Shown in pieces: positions 45,506 through 53,916 of a stretch of 64,000 nucleotides of DNA (position 1 is the first letter of the stretch; each line of letters opens with the position of its first letter). The position numbers and the translations under genes are program-made. Under the pieces are notes generated by a model. It saw only the letters and a program-made list of their open reading frames with translations. It was not told the origin of the DNA and ran no database searches. This DNA is from Pontibacter kalidii (GTDB lineage: Bacteria > Bacteroidota > Bacteroidia > Cytophagales > Hymenobacteraceae): NCBI RefSeq assembly GCF_026278245.1, contig NZ_CP111079.1, positions 622,501-686,500 of the forward strand. Reading direction: 5' to 3'.

Positions 45506-46462
45506 ATGGAGAAAGAGTTATACACCTTTGAGGAGCTTGAACGGTTAAACGACCTTACCATTATGCACTATGCTGCGCCGGTTATCGTGCTGTCGGTGGT
45601 GGGGGAGTGGCTGTACGGCATCTACAGAAACCGGAACACCTACCATAAAACAGAGTTTGTGTCAGCACTGACGATAGGGGCCGTGAATGCCGTGTTGGGG
45701 GCGCTGCTGAAGATATGGCTCTTCGGTATCGCCCTGGTTATATACAACAAGGTGCCATGGGCCGTGCCCCGGGAATGGTGGATGTTTATCGTCTGCTTTG
45801 TGGCCATTGACCTCTGCCGGTACTGGGCGCACCGGGTGGCGCATGAGCAGCGGTTCTGGTGGGCCACACACGTAACGCACCATTCCTCGGAGCGCATGAA
45901 CTTCTCCGTGTCGTTCCGTACGGGCTGGACGCAGCACATCAAGTTCATCTTTTTCATACCTGTGCCCCTGCTGGGCTTCGACCCGTTCACCTTCTTTATC
46001 TGCCACCAGGTGGCCGTGCTATACCAGTTTTTCGTGCACACAGAACTAGTGCGCAGGCTGCCTAAACCAATTGAGTATCTCTTTGTCACACCCTCGCACC
46101 ACCGCGTGCACCACGGCTCCAACCCCGGCTACATCGATAAGAACTACGGCTCCACCTTTATTATCTGGGACAGGATGTTCGGTACCTTTGAGCCGGAGCG
46201 GGAGCAGGTAAAGTATGGTCTCACCAAGCCCGTCACCTCCTTTAACCCGGTGTACCTGGTGTTTCATGAGTGGATGGATATTTGGGAGGATATGAAACAC
46301 GCGAAAACCTGGAAGGAGAAGTTCCTCATACTTTACAGGCCGCCCGGGGCTGTGGTAACCGAGCATCAGCGGAAGAGCCAGCAGCAGGAGCAGCCGGTGC
46401 AGGCTGGCAGAGCGCAGGAGCAGGTGGTACGCCTGGCAACAGACGCGGCTGGGGCCGCCTAA
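45506..46462 (+). CDS. Sterol desaturase family membrane protein
   Basis: 318 residues from MEKELYTFEELERLN (an earlier ATG at 45437 would add 23 residues). Di-iron histidines: HRVAHE, HVTHHSSE, HTELVRR and HHRVHHGS near residues 115-215, with five or so membrane helices. The spacing and NFSVSFRTGW segment match the branch of hydroxylases acting on alkylglycerols or carotenoids. The C-terminus is a Gln-rich tail not common to the family. It is a different subfamily from the gene at 8150-9016. Confidence 0.85.
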   Translation: MEKELYTFEELERLNDLTIMHYAAPVIVLSVVGEWLYGIYRNRNTYHKTEFVSALTIGAVNAVLGALLKIWLFGIALVIYNKVPWAVPREWWMFIVCFVAIDLCRYWAHRVAHEQRFWWATHVTHHSSERMNFSVSFRTGWTQHIKFIFFIPVPLLGFDPFTFFICHQVAVLYQFFVHTELVRRLPKPIEYLFVTPSHHRVHHGSNPGYIDKNYGSTFIIWDRMFGTFEPEREQVKYGLTKPVTSFNPVYLVFHEWMDIWEDMKHAKTWKEKFLILYRPPGAVVTEHQRKSQQQEQPVQAGRAQEQVVRLATDAAGAA

Positions 46463-46474
46463 AGTATAAAAGGT

Positions 46475-46915
46475 CTATTCATCGCTGTACAGGAGCCAGT
46501 GCAGGGCGCTTTCCTCATCTACAAACGACTCAAACTGAAGTTCGCTTTTAGCCACGCCTTCTGTCTCCAGCCTTTTCTTTACCTGCAGCGAGTTAAGCTC
46601 CACCATAGAGAAAGGGTCCTCCACGCGGGCCCATTTAAGGACGGTAGATGCTCTTAAGGTAGGTAGTAGGGTGTTCCAGAGCCAGTTGGCGTCTTCTAGC
46701 TTCAGGTAGTGCAGGGCCCGAACGTTACCGAGCAGGTACCTGAGCTTATAGGTATCCACAATCACCAGCATGTCCGTCATGTTCTGCCGCACTTCGTGGC
46801 CCTCCATATGCTGCTTGCAGTATACCGTCAGCAGCGAAAGCGACAGATCTACCTTGATGGTGCAGACATCGGTCTCCTTCACAACAATTACTTTCTCTTT
46901 CTCCCCCGCTTCCAT
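46475..46915 (-). CDS. Unrecognised SpoIIAA/STAS-like small protein
   Basis: 146 residues with the same plan as the protein at 25333-25764: an N-terminal beta pair (VCTIKVDLSLSLLTVYCKQH), DMLVIVDTYKLRYLLGNVRA, LEDANWLWNTLLP and a final FVDEESALHWLLYSDE. The VIVDTYKLRYLLGN segment sits where STAS proteins carry the regulatory serine, but no serine/threonine is at the usual place. Role unknown, possibly a binding or regulatory domain. It converges on the sterol desaturase gene 12 bases away. Confidence 0.6.
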   Translation of the reverse strand: MEAGEKEKVIVVKETDVCTIKVDLSLSLLTVYCKQHMEGHEVRQNMTDMLVIVDTYKLRYLLGNVRALHYLKLEDANWLWNTLLPTLRASTVLKWARVEDPFSMVELNSLQVKKRLETEGVAKSELQFESFVDEESALHWLLYSDE

Positions 46916-47129
46916 CTGTGCTGCATAAATCCCTGAAACCTGCTTTTTTATCTATGGCTAAGAGGTTGAAAACTATGGATTTATATTCTATTCAGGCGAA
47001 AATAGTTAGCAGATTTAAGCACTAGATTTTAAAACCACCAAATTTATAGGACGAACGGATGCCTACGGGTGGCGAAAGAAACTAGAGAGAAGAGAATTGA
47101 AAGAGCAAAAAGGGAGGGGAAATGAAATA

Positions 47130-47153
47130 AGCATGGCTCGCGGGCCATGCTTC
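47130..47153 (-). terminator. Likely hairpin terminator of the Spy-like gene
   Basis: AGCATGGC and GCCATGCT pair around TCGCGG just beyond the stop codon at 47159; the T-run is weak on the minus strand. Confidence 0.45.
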
Positions 47154-47158
47154 TGATA

Positions 47159-47590
47159 TTAGTAACTGTCCTGGTAGGCTGCGTTTTGCTGCCTTGCCGC
47201 CGGGTTGCTTAGCATCTGGCTCGGCACGCCCATTTTCTCCTCGCGGCGCTGCTGGTACTGTTGGAACTGTTGCGGCGTCAGCACGTCCTTCAGTTGCGAG
47301 AGGCGCGTCTGGCTGATCATATCCATCTGGCTGACCAGCTTTTTAGGGTTGTTTTTATACTTTACCTTAGCCTCCTCCGCATTTTTAAGGCTGGTGAGGT
47401 TGATGGTGTATACTTTCTGGGTTTGCTGGGGCGAGAGGCGCAGGTTCTTGGAAAAACCGGCGGTGATGGCCTCGGCACGCTGCTCCAGGCTCTGCCCGGA
47501 CTGGGCAGCCTTGGCTTGCGGCTGTTGGGCCTGCGCGAAAGCGGCCGGGGCGGCCAGGGCAAAAGCGATGGCAAAGACAATCTTCTTCAT
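47159..47590 (-). CDS. Periplasmic Spy/CpxP-like helical protein
   Basis: 143 residues from MKKIVFAIAFALAAPAAFAQ, a clear signal peptide; the longer frame to 47644 is rejected. The mature protein is helical, with repeated LTxxQ-type segments (LRLSPQQTQKVYTINLTSLK and LTPQQFQQYQQRREEK), as in small Bacteroidota proteins related to Spy/CpxP. These are periplasmic chaperones or stress sensors; the exact role is unknown. A similar but unrelated-length protein is at 52814-53194. Confidence 0.72.
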   Translation of the reverse strand: MKKIVFAIAFALAAPAAFAQAQQPQAKAAQSGQSLEQRAEAITAGFSKNLRLSPQQTQKVYTINLTSLKNAEEAKVKYKNNPKKLVSQMDMISQTRLSQLKDVLTPQQFQQYQQRREEKMGVPSQMLSNPAARQQNAAYQDSY

Positions 47591-47685
47591 ATAGGGTATC
47601 GTTTCTTTCTCCTGTTGTAGCAGGCAATTATCGTTCCGAATCAAACAAAAAGTATAAAACAGCTTTTCGCTAACTATAGTTTCGG

Positions 47686-48735
47686 CTAGCTTTCGCTGTA
47701 AAAGTATACTTTGTAGAAGTGCATGCCCCGCTCCTGGTCGAAGCCGCGCTCCACATACTGCTCGCTCTGCTCCGGGTTATAGCCGCTGAACTTGATCTCG
47801 ATCTGCGTGTCGAGCTTGATGAAGTTACGGAACTTGCGCTTCATGTTGCGCACCGTATTCTTGTTGATGGCAAAGTCGGTGAAGCCCTCTATGTCGCGCT
47901 CCTCGGCAAAGGCCTGGCTATAGTCTTTAAAGCGCTCTTTCGTCTCCGGCTCGTCAATCACGCTGCTGGTGAACTCCTCCAGATCAAAAGTCTCGCTTTT
48001 CGAGAAGTAGTCCACGGAGCGGCTGATGAAGTCTACCTGTGCCTTTTTGCTCTCGGTGCGGGCGAACACTTCCTCTGAGAAATCCTTGCACAGGTTCAGA
48101 ACGGTTTTGGTGTTGTAGTTCGTATCCTGTAGCTCGGCCACATTCAGAAAATCATCTTTCCAGAAAACCGCATCGTAACTGTTGGCGTCCACCAACTTCA
48201 CCCGAAAGCCGTCCTCGGCCTGCGTGTTATAGATCATACAGCCTTTGTCCACGCCTTTCAGGTTCACGCCGAAGTGGTAGTTCACGTTCAGGTCATCCGC
48301 CTCATCCTGAAAAGTCAGGAATGTGTCCTTGTTCTCAGACTTAAAGATGCCGATCGCGTCCACTACCTCTTCCTCCATCAGGCAGCCCTCAAAGTGCACC
48401 ACGTACAGCTCACCGCTTTTTACCTTCGGGTGGTCCGACTGTTGGTAGAGGTGGTTCAGGATATGCACCGAGTACGCATGGAAGTTGTGCGGTTCGGCAA
48501 AGATCAGGGCCGAGTAGGCAAACATCTCGTTCAGGGCGACATCCGACGTATGGGTGAAGCGGAAAAACTCCTCCTGCTTAAACGGCGACAGGAAATAGTT
48601 CACCAGCAGGTCGTAGAGCTGCTCGTCACGCAGGTCCACCAGCTCCTTGCTGGCCACCACACCCTCTTCCTTTGCTTTGTTTCCTACCCTGTGCACGGCC
48701 AGTCGCTTCAGGCGCACCTGCGTTCTGTCTTTCAT
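47686..48735 (-). CDS. Nucleoid-associated protein (NdpA/YejK family)
   Basis: 349 residues from MKDRTQVRLKRLAVHRVGNK; the upstream frame gives no further similarity. The family layout is clear: AVHRVGNKAKEEGVVASKEL at the start, YLVNYFLSPFKQEEFFRF-like segment (LVNYFLSPFKQEEFF), LYVVHFEGCLMEEEVVDAIG and GVDKGCMIYNTQAEDGF. NdpA proteins bind the nucleoid and are thought to help organise the chromosome. Their DNA site in Bacteroidota is not known. Confidence 0.85.
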   Translation of the reverse strand: MKDRTQVRLKRLAVHRVGNKAKEEGVVASKELVDLRDEQLYDLLVNYFLSPFKQEEFFRFTHTSDVALNEMFAYSALIFAEPHNFHAYSVHILNHLYQQSDHPKVKSGELYVVHFEGCLMEEEVVDAIGIFKSENKDTFLTFQDEADDLNVNYHFGVNLKGVDKGCMIYNTQAEDGFRVKLVDANSYDAVFWKDDFLNVAELQDTNYNTKTVLNLCKDFSEEVFARTESKKAQVDFISRSVDYFSKSETFDLEEFTSSVIDEPETKERFKDYSQAFAEERDIEGFTDFAINKNTVRNMKRKFRNFIKLDTQIEIKFSGYNPEQSEQYVERGFDQERGMHFYKVYFYSES

Positions 48736-48994
48736 CTGTGTTTCGGCTTCAAGTTGAGGGGGCAAAGCTAAGCAATTACTGGCTTTTACCAGCGCTCCTT
48801 TATACTTTCTCATCTCTTAAAAGATAGGAAGTATAGGAAGATTAAAATTTTAATTTACTGATTATTAATATTTTATACTTTGTGTGATGCGGCTTGTGGT
48901 ATAAAAGTCCCCTTTTTGGCACGGTTCTTTCATTCAACCGAATTAAGCAGGCCAGCTTACCGGAAAAGAATGAGGAAACTTAACCACTACTACC

Positions 48995-49717
48995 ATGAAA
49001 AGGATTTTTCTACTTATAGCTGTCGCTATAGGGCTGGCCGCCGCGAGCGCTGAGGCCCAGCAGCAGCCTGTTCGATACAACAAGCAATCAACGTATCATA
49101 ATAGCCCGAGCCAGCTCCGTTTTGGCATTAAGGCCGGCGTAAACCTGGCCGACTGGGAGGGCGAGACCATGCAAAGCGTGCAGGACCTGATCGATATGTC
49201 GGCGGGGTATGCCAGCCGTGAGATGCGCCCCGGCTTTCATGTGGGTACGTACCTGAACATACCGGTGGCGCCGGGCTTCGAGATTGAGCCGGGGCTGCAG
49301 TACTCACAGAAAGGCATGGTGCTGCGGGGCAAGATTCCGCTGGAGCAGTTTGATTTCGTGAACGCGAACGTTACCCTGACCAACAAGGCCGAATACCTGG
49401 ACCTGCCCGTGCTGGCGAAAGTATACGTAGGGGAGGGGTTCCATATTTTTGCCGGTCCGCAGGTGTCTTACCTGTTGTCTAATAAAGTGTCGGCTGAGGC
49501 GGGCGCCTTCGGCTTTAAGGCCCTGAACCAGGAGTGGGACATGAAGAGCGGCTTCCGGGAAGTGGATGTGGCCGTGACAGGCGGCCTGGGCTATAAGTTC
49601 GCTAGCGGCCTTAACATCAGCGCCGGCTATGACTACGGCCTCAACTCCATTGACAGCAGAAACAACTTCGATACGTTCAACCGGGTGATCAAGGCATCTG
49701 TCGGTTTTACCTTCTAA
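48995..49717 (+). CDS. Outer-membrane beta-barrel protein (PF13568-type)
   Basis: 240 residues. Signal peptide MKRIFLLIAVAIGLAAASAEAQ. Opens FGIKAGVNLADWEGE and shows paired strands GYTYLNIPV-like (VGTYLNIPVAPGFEIEPGLQY) and LDLPVLAKVYVGEGFHIFAGPQ, the hallmarks of PF13568 barrels, and ends VIKASVGFTF on a final Phe. Probably structural in the outer membrane. TATACTTTG sits about 110 bases upstream of the start and could be part of a promoter. Confidence 0.85.
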   Translation: MKRIFLLIAVAIGLAAASAEAQQQPVRYNKQSTYHNSPSQLRFGIKAGVNLADWEGETMQSVQDLIDMSAGYASREMRPGFHVGTYLNIPVAPGFEIEPGLQYSQKGMVLRGKIPLEQFDFVNANVTLTNKAEYLDLPVLAKVYVGEGFHIFAGPQVSYLLSNKVSAEAGAFGFKALNQEWDMKSGFREVDVAVTGGLGYKFASGLNISAGYDYGLNSIDSRNNFDTFNRVIKASVGFTF

Positions 49718-49757
49718 GTATAAGATTAAAGTTTAGTGTTTGGTAATTTACACAAGG

Positions 49758-49784
49758 CCCACCGCAGCTGCGGTGGGTTTTTTT
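49758..49784 (+). terminator. Terminator after the beta-barrel gene
   Basis: CCCACCGCAGCTGCGGTGGG, a perfect 20-base palindrome, followed by seven T. Confidence 0.8.
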
Positions 49785-49840
49785 ATACTTTCAGGTAAGC
49801 CAAGTATAAGCTGCAAGCATACCAGTACCCTGTTTAATCC

Positions 49841-49876
49841 AAAAAGCCCGTTACTATACATCGCAACGGGCTTTTT
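49841..49876 (-). terminator. Terminator for the GNA1162-like lipoprotein gene
   Basis: AAAAAGCCCGTT pairs with AACGGGCTTTTT around a 12-base loop. It lies just past the stop at 49901 on the minus strand. Confidence 0.8.
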
Positions 49877-49900
49877 ATTAAGGATGTAGGAGTCTATACT

Positions 49901-50545
49901 TTAAGAAGATTTCTTGTAGGGGAATTTCTTGGAGGAGTTTTTCATCAAGGCGTTAGAAAGCGACTGGCGGCTGCTGAAAACGCTGCCCGAAGCCTCGTAG
50001 TCATACTTCCACATCAGGTCACCGGCCTGCGCCTCATGCACCGTAATAGAGGTGTTCACAGAGTTGGTAGGCCCCCAGGCGCCTACCAGCAGGCCAACAG
50101 CTACCGCAGCTCCATCCGACATCGGCTTCGACATCACCGCGCTACCCGATACAACGGCGTCTACGCCCAGTATCTGGCAAAGCTTCTCCTTGGAAGCGGT
50201 GCGCAGGTCCTCGTACGTCAGGCCAGCCTCATTCAGCAGCGCGTTGGTTTTATTCACATCCTGAAAGGAGACCGTATACTTGTCCTTGCTCATCTGGCGC
50301 AGGAAATAGCCATATACGTCGCCTTGCATCCCGTAGCCGTAATCGCGCTGCTGGTCTTGCATCATCTCGGCCGTTACACCTTTCGGCAGCCTTCTGGACT
50401 CAATAGTAACATCAAACGGCATGATAGCCAGCACTTTGTGGTTCTGCTTTACCTGCTCGAAAGAAGCAGCCTTGTAAATCTTGGGCCCGCAGCTGTGGAT
50501 GGCAAGGCTCAGGCAAAGAATGGCGAAAAAGTAAATTTTTCTCAT
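49901..50545 (-). CDS. Lipoprotein, TolB/GNA1162-like domain
   Basis: 214 residues. Lipobox SLAIHSC. The mature part begins VLAIMPFDVTIESRRLPKG, the opening of TolB-N/CsgG-like and GNA1162-type domains, and continues YGYFLRQMSKDKYTVSFQDV and GVDAVVSGSAVMSKP. These domains assemble or regulate envelope machines. A conserved aromatic patch near the C-terminus (DLMWKYDYEASGSVF) is present. The precise partner is not visible nearby. Confidence 0.7.
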   Translation of the reverse strand: MRKIYFFAILCLSLAIHSCGPKIYKAASFEQVKQNHKVLAIMPFDVTIESRRLPKGVTAEMMQDQQRDYGYGMQGDVYGYFLRQMSKDKYTVSFQDVNKTNALLNEAGLTYEDLRTASKEKLCQILGVDAVVSGSAVMSKPMSDGAAVAVGLLVGAWGPTNSVNTSITVHEAQAGDLMWKYDYEASGSVFSSRQSLSNALMKNSSKKFPYKKSS

Positions 50546-50744
50546 AACTGTAAGTTTGTCTTAAAAGATGATTGATTAGATTTTAATTGAAAAATCAGCT
50601 ATAAATATAGGTAATTAAACATACTATAATACAAAACACACAACTATATTTTTTTACATCTCCGGCCCCGCAAGGGTCCGATGCGACGGCTTGGGAACAA
50701 TTGTCCGTTGAAGCAGTTAAAAAAGCTGTACCAAACACTTTTTC

Positions 50745-51740
50745 ATGAAACACCTACACTTACTGCTGCTAAGTTTGCTGGCCTTCGTCTGGGCCGCGCA
50801 GGCCCAACAAGTACCTTCCTCCCTCAACGCCACCCTGGAAGGATACCAATACCCGCATGAGGTAAAATACTTTGAGGCGGAGGTAGAGGGACAGAAGTAT
50901 AAAATGGCTTACATGGATGTGGCGCCGGCCAGGCAGGTGCAAAACCCGCAGGCAGTGCTGCTTTTGCACGGCAAAAACTTTATGGGCGCTTATTGGCGTC
51001 AGACGATCCAGTTCCTGTCGGATAACGGGTTCAGGGTGATTGTGCCGGACCAACTGGGCTTTGGCAAGTCTGAGAAGCCGGAGATAAGCTATACGTTTCA
51101 TCAGCTGGCCCAGAACACGCAGCGGCTCTTACAGCAGCTCGGGGTGCGGCAGGTGGCGGTGGTGGGCCACTCGATGGGCGGTATGCTGGCTACGCGCTTC
51201 GCGCTCATGTATCCCGGCATGACCACAAAACTGGTGCTGGAGAACCCGATCGGGCTGGAGGATTACCGCTTGTTTGTGCCTTACAAGAACCTGCAGGAGC
51301 TATACCAGTCGGAGCAGAAGCAGACGGCGGAAGCTATCAAAAATTATCACCAGACCTACTATACTTCCTGGAAACCTGCCTACGAGGAGTGGGTGCAGGT
51401 GCCGGCCGCCCAGACCAACCATCCTGATTTCCCGAAGGTGGCCAAAGTATCCGCGCTAACTTATGACATGATTTACCAGCAGCCGGTGGTGTATGAGTTC
51501 GGGCAAATAAAGGCGCCTACTCTTGTTTTGATAGGGCAGGAGGATCGCACCATTGTGGGCAAAGGGTTTATTGAGGACAAGCAAAAGCTAAAGGAGCATG
51601 GGCAGTACCCGCAGTTGGGCAAGCAAACGGCTAAGGCCATCCCCGGGGCTAAACTGGTAGAACTGGAAAAAGTGGGCCATATTCCGCACCTGGAGGCCAC
51701 GGAACGGTTCCACAGGGAGCTGCTGCAGTTTCTGAGGTAG
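50745..51740 (+). CDS. Secreted alpha/beta hydrolase
   Basis: 331 residues. Signal peptide MKHLHLLLLSLLAFVWAAQAQ. The fold is complete: LLLHGKNFMGAYW near residue 70, nucleophile elbow VGHSMGGMLATR near 141, an acid in LIGQEDRTIVG near 263 and the histidine in VGHIPHLEA near 312. The HG-K-x-F-x-G oxyanion segment is like that of haloperoxidase/lactonase relatives. The substrate is unknown; it acts in the periplasm or outside. Confidence 0.88.
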   Translation: MKHLHLLLLSLLAFVWAAQAQQVPSSLNATLEGYQYPHEVKYFEAEVEGQKYKMAYMDVAPARQVQNPQAVLLLHGKNFMGAYWRQTIQFLSDNGFRVIVPDQLGFGKSEKPEISYTFHQLAQNTQRLLQQLGVRQVAVVGHSMGGMLATRFALMYPGMTTKLVLENPIGLEDYRLFVPYKNLQELYQSEQKQTAEAIKNYHQTYYTSWKPAYEEWVQVPAAQTNHPDFPKVAKVSALTYDMIYQQPVVYEFGQIKAPTLVLIGQEDRTIVGKGFIEDKQKLKEHGQYPQLGKQTAKAIPGAKLVELEKVGHIPHLEATERFHRELLQFLR

Positions 51741-51745
51741 GGCTG

Positions 51746-51973
51746 TTAATGATGATGGTGGTGATCGTCGTCGCCGGGCTTGCTGTTGAAATTAGCAATG
51801 GTGCCAAGGATGAAGAATACCAGCCAGCAGATATAGAGCGCGTTGAAGTTCTCCACGTTCTTGCCCAGCAACAGCAGGATCAGGTTGGCCACCAGGGTCA
51901 TCACCAGGCCTGTGGTGGCCACAAACTGGTAAGAGTTCATCTCCCTCGGGTCGTAAATCTTGGAATGCTTCAT
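51746..51973 (-). CDS. Small two-helix membrane protein with a C-terminal His5 tail
   Basis: 75 residues. Two helices (about 18-38 and 45-61) with short charged ends, then the tail SKPGDDDHHHHH to the stop. The tail holds three Asp and five His in a row and could bind Zn, Ni or Cu. The codons are mixed CAC/CAT, so it is not a recent simple repeat. No family is known to me. It converges on the hydrolase gene, six bases away. Confidence 0.7.
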   Translation of the reverse strand: MKHSKIYDPREMNSYQFVATTGLVMTLVANLILLLLGKNVENFNALYICWLVFFILGTIANFNSKPGDDDHHHHH

Positions 51974-52311
51974 GCGCTGCTCTTAATGGTTTAATGTCTT
52001 GCTAACGCTTTTTAGGCAGGAGAGGTGCCCTAAAGGCTAACTTTAGGCAAAGATAAAGGAAGAACCCATACTTGCCGCAGTTTATACTTTATACTCCCCC
52101 CGATGAAAAAGCATGCACGTAACGGCCCTGCCATTTGTGCCTACAGCAGCCGCTTCCGCAAAAGGCCTCAACTACCAAAGTATGACCGGCAACTGAATGG
52201 GGTTGAATAGATGATGTCTGGTTGATTTATTATGTAAAGTATAGGTAGGTGTCAGCCAACCAGCCATACTCCGTAGCGTATACCTGTGTATAAACTAACC
52301 AGACTTCAACG

Positions 52312-52683
52312 ATGAATAATAGAGAAGAAGATAAGAAGAAGGCTCCCTCGGAGGAGAAAAATGTGCACAGCGACTATAACGAGCGCGTAGGCATGGGCAA
52401 TAGCCCCGATCCGTCGGCCAAGCGAAACATTGGACCCGAGGGATACACCGAGCGCGCAGGCCAGAAGGATAAACTCAAGAACCTCCACATTGGCGGAAAC
52501 GAAACCACTGGCTACGGCGCCAACGATCCCGAGAACCACGAGGCCACCGCACAAGGGCCTGGTTTTGAGTTTGAAGGAAGCGACACTGGCATGGACGATG
52601 ACGTGGCAGGTATCCGCCGCGGCGACCAGCCCCTGGGAGAAGACGAGAAAAGGCCTGACGACGCAGATTACAGCCGCAGGTAA
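52312..52683 (+). CDS. Hydrophilic, probably disordered protein
   Basis: 123 residues, almost without hydrophobic residues: MNNREEDKKKAPSEEKN, VGMGNSPDPSAKRNIGPEGY, GGNETTGYGANDPENHEA and a DDADYSRR end. Rich in Gly, Asp, Glu, Asn and Pro, like stress-related intrinsically disordered proteins. I recognise no family. It is followed by a very strong palindromic terminator. A single gene, probably stress-regulated, but this is a guess. Confidence 0.6.
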   Translation: MNNREEDKKKAPSEEKNVHSDYNERVGMGNSPDPSAKRNIGPEGYTERAGQKDKLKNLHIGGNETTGYGANDPENHEATAQGPGFEFEGSDTGMDDDVAGIRRGDQPLGEDEKRPDDADYSRR

Positions 52684-52702
52684 TTGCTGCACGGCTATAC
52701 TT

Positions 52703-52748
52703 TAAAAGCAGGAGGGGGAGCCGATATCGGCTCCCCCTCCTGCTTTTA
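52703..52748 (+). terminator. 46-base perfect palindrome, terminator
   Basis: A perfect palindrome centred at 52725/52726 (arm TAAAAGCAGGAGGGGGAGCC, then GAT) just after the stop of the disordered protein. It has no separate loop, so as RNA it would form a hairpin with a very small turn. It also lies downstream of the convergent Spy-like gene at 52814, so it may stop transcription both ways. Confidence 0.75.
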
Positions 52749-52813
52749 TGGCTATTCCGTTCGAAGAAGGCCGACAGGTGTGGCGGCCTTCTTCATCTTG
52801 GGGTGTTGCGGGT

Positions 52814-53194
52814 TTACTCCTCGTTGGTTGCGGCCACAAAGCGGGCAGCAGGCGTTGGCTGGTTTTTGTAATTGGCGTAGGCCTGCAGCTGGTTAGGGTT
52901 TAGGAACGAGGTCACGTTCTTGTCGTAGGAGGCAGCCAACTCTTCCAGTTTCTGCTCTATAAGGTGCGTATCGTTGCTGTGTGTGCTCAGGATCTCCTGT
53001 GTGGCAAGCATGCGCTCGCGGTTCAGCTCTTTGAGTTTGATGTAGCCGATCTCGTTCAGGCGAAGTTCCTGTGCCATGGAGCGGGTAATCTGGGTGCAGC
53101 GCTCTTCGGCTTCACGGCTAAGTTTAAACGGGGACTGGGCAAAGGAGGCGGTACTGATAAGAAAAGCGGCAATAATTAGTAAAACATTTTTCAT
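52814..53194 (-). CDS. Small periplasmic helical protein
   Basis: 126 residues with a signal peptide (MKNVLLIIAAFLISTASFAQ). Helical, with RSMAQELRLNEIGYIKLKEL and LNPNQLQAYANYKN, the same LxxxQ plan as the Spy/CpxP-like protein at 47159, but shorter and of low similarity. Function unknown, perhaps envelope stress. It has one cysteine (ERCTQITRS). Confidence 0.65.
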   Translation of the reverse strand: MKNVLLIIAAFLISTASFAQSPFKLSREAEERCTQITRSMAQELRLNEIGYIKLKELNRERMLATQEILSTHSNDTHLIEQKLEELAASYDKNVTSFLNPNQLQAYANYKNQPTPAARFVAATNEE

Positions 53195-53440
53195 AGGGAT
53201 AGTAAGCTAAATTATAAGTTAAACCGAGGCTTCCAGAAAAGGCTGCTATATAGCTATATAGTGCCCTTGGAAGTTATTTAACATTACGCTCCCCTAAAAA
53301 AATAGGTTGTGTATTATTTATCTTAAATATTAAATTTATTAAGGAAAGTGAAAATAATAATTTGAATATTTATATCTTAATATATAGTAATCTACATTCA
53401 AGTTTATGTACGCAAGAACGGCCGCAAGGGTGGGGCAAGT

Positions 53441-53469
53441 AAAAAAAAAGCCACTGCAAAGCAGTGGCC
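53441..53469 (-). terminator. Terminator for the two-component operon
   Basis: GCCACTGC and GCAGTGGC pair with a three-base loop; nine A on the plus strand (53441-53449) read as a T-run on the minus strand. It is just past the stop at 53495. Confidence 0.85.
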
Positions 53470-53494
53470 AGGTATAACGTGTGGTGGCAGGAGG

Positions 53495-53902
53495 CTAAGA
53501 AATATAATCCTCCCGGATCAGGTTCAGAATCTCGGGTGAAAGCGGCTTTGAGAAGAAGTCCCTTACTTCGGCATGTGTTTTGGCGCAAATGATGTCCTCT
53601 CTATCCACTGCCGAGGACAGCATAAACAGGCTACACTTCTTAGTGGCCTGCTCCGGCAGCTTCCGGTACTCCTCCAGAAACTTCCAGCCATCCATGCCCG
53701 GCATGTTAATATCCAGGAAGATAAGATCCGGGAAGTCGTCTGGGTTCTGCACCGCCACCTGTTTCAGGTTATTCAGCGCATCCTCCGCCCATTCAAAGCT
53801 TATGACCCGTTCCGCAAAGTTTTCACTTCTGATAATCGTCTCGCACACAAAGTTGTTGATCTGATCATCATCAATAAGAACTACCTTTTTTAACATTTCC
53901 AT
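53495..53902 (-). CDS. Single-domain response regulator (receiver only)
   Basis: 135 residues (133 if started two codons later). The receiver motifs are complete: IDDDQINNF (acidic pocket near residue 11), the phospho-aspartate in LIFLDINMPGMDGWKF near residue 62, LSSA near 95 and the lysine in FSKPLSP near 117. There is no output domain, so it passes phosphate on or acts by binding. It follows the sensor kinase by 14 bases, indicating a cognate pair in a phosphorelay. Confidence 0.92.
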   Translation of the reverse strand: MEMLKKVVLIDDDQINNFVCETIIRSENFAERVISFEWAEDALNNLKQVAVQNPDDFPDLIFLDINMPGMDGWKFLEEYRKLPEQATKKCSLFMLSSAVDREDIICAKTHAEVRDFFSKPLSPEILNLIREDYIS

Positions 53903-53916
53903 TACCTAAGCCTGAT

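Noticed and set aside
48881..48890. TATACTTTG as a standard -7 promoter box
   Set aside because: It differs from TAnnTTTG by one base of spacing and occurs in many non-promoter places, so I did not list it as a promoter.
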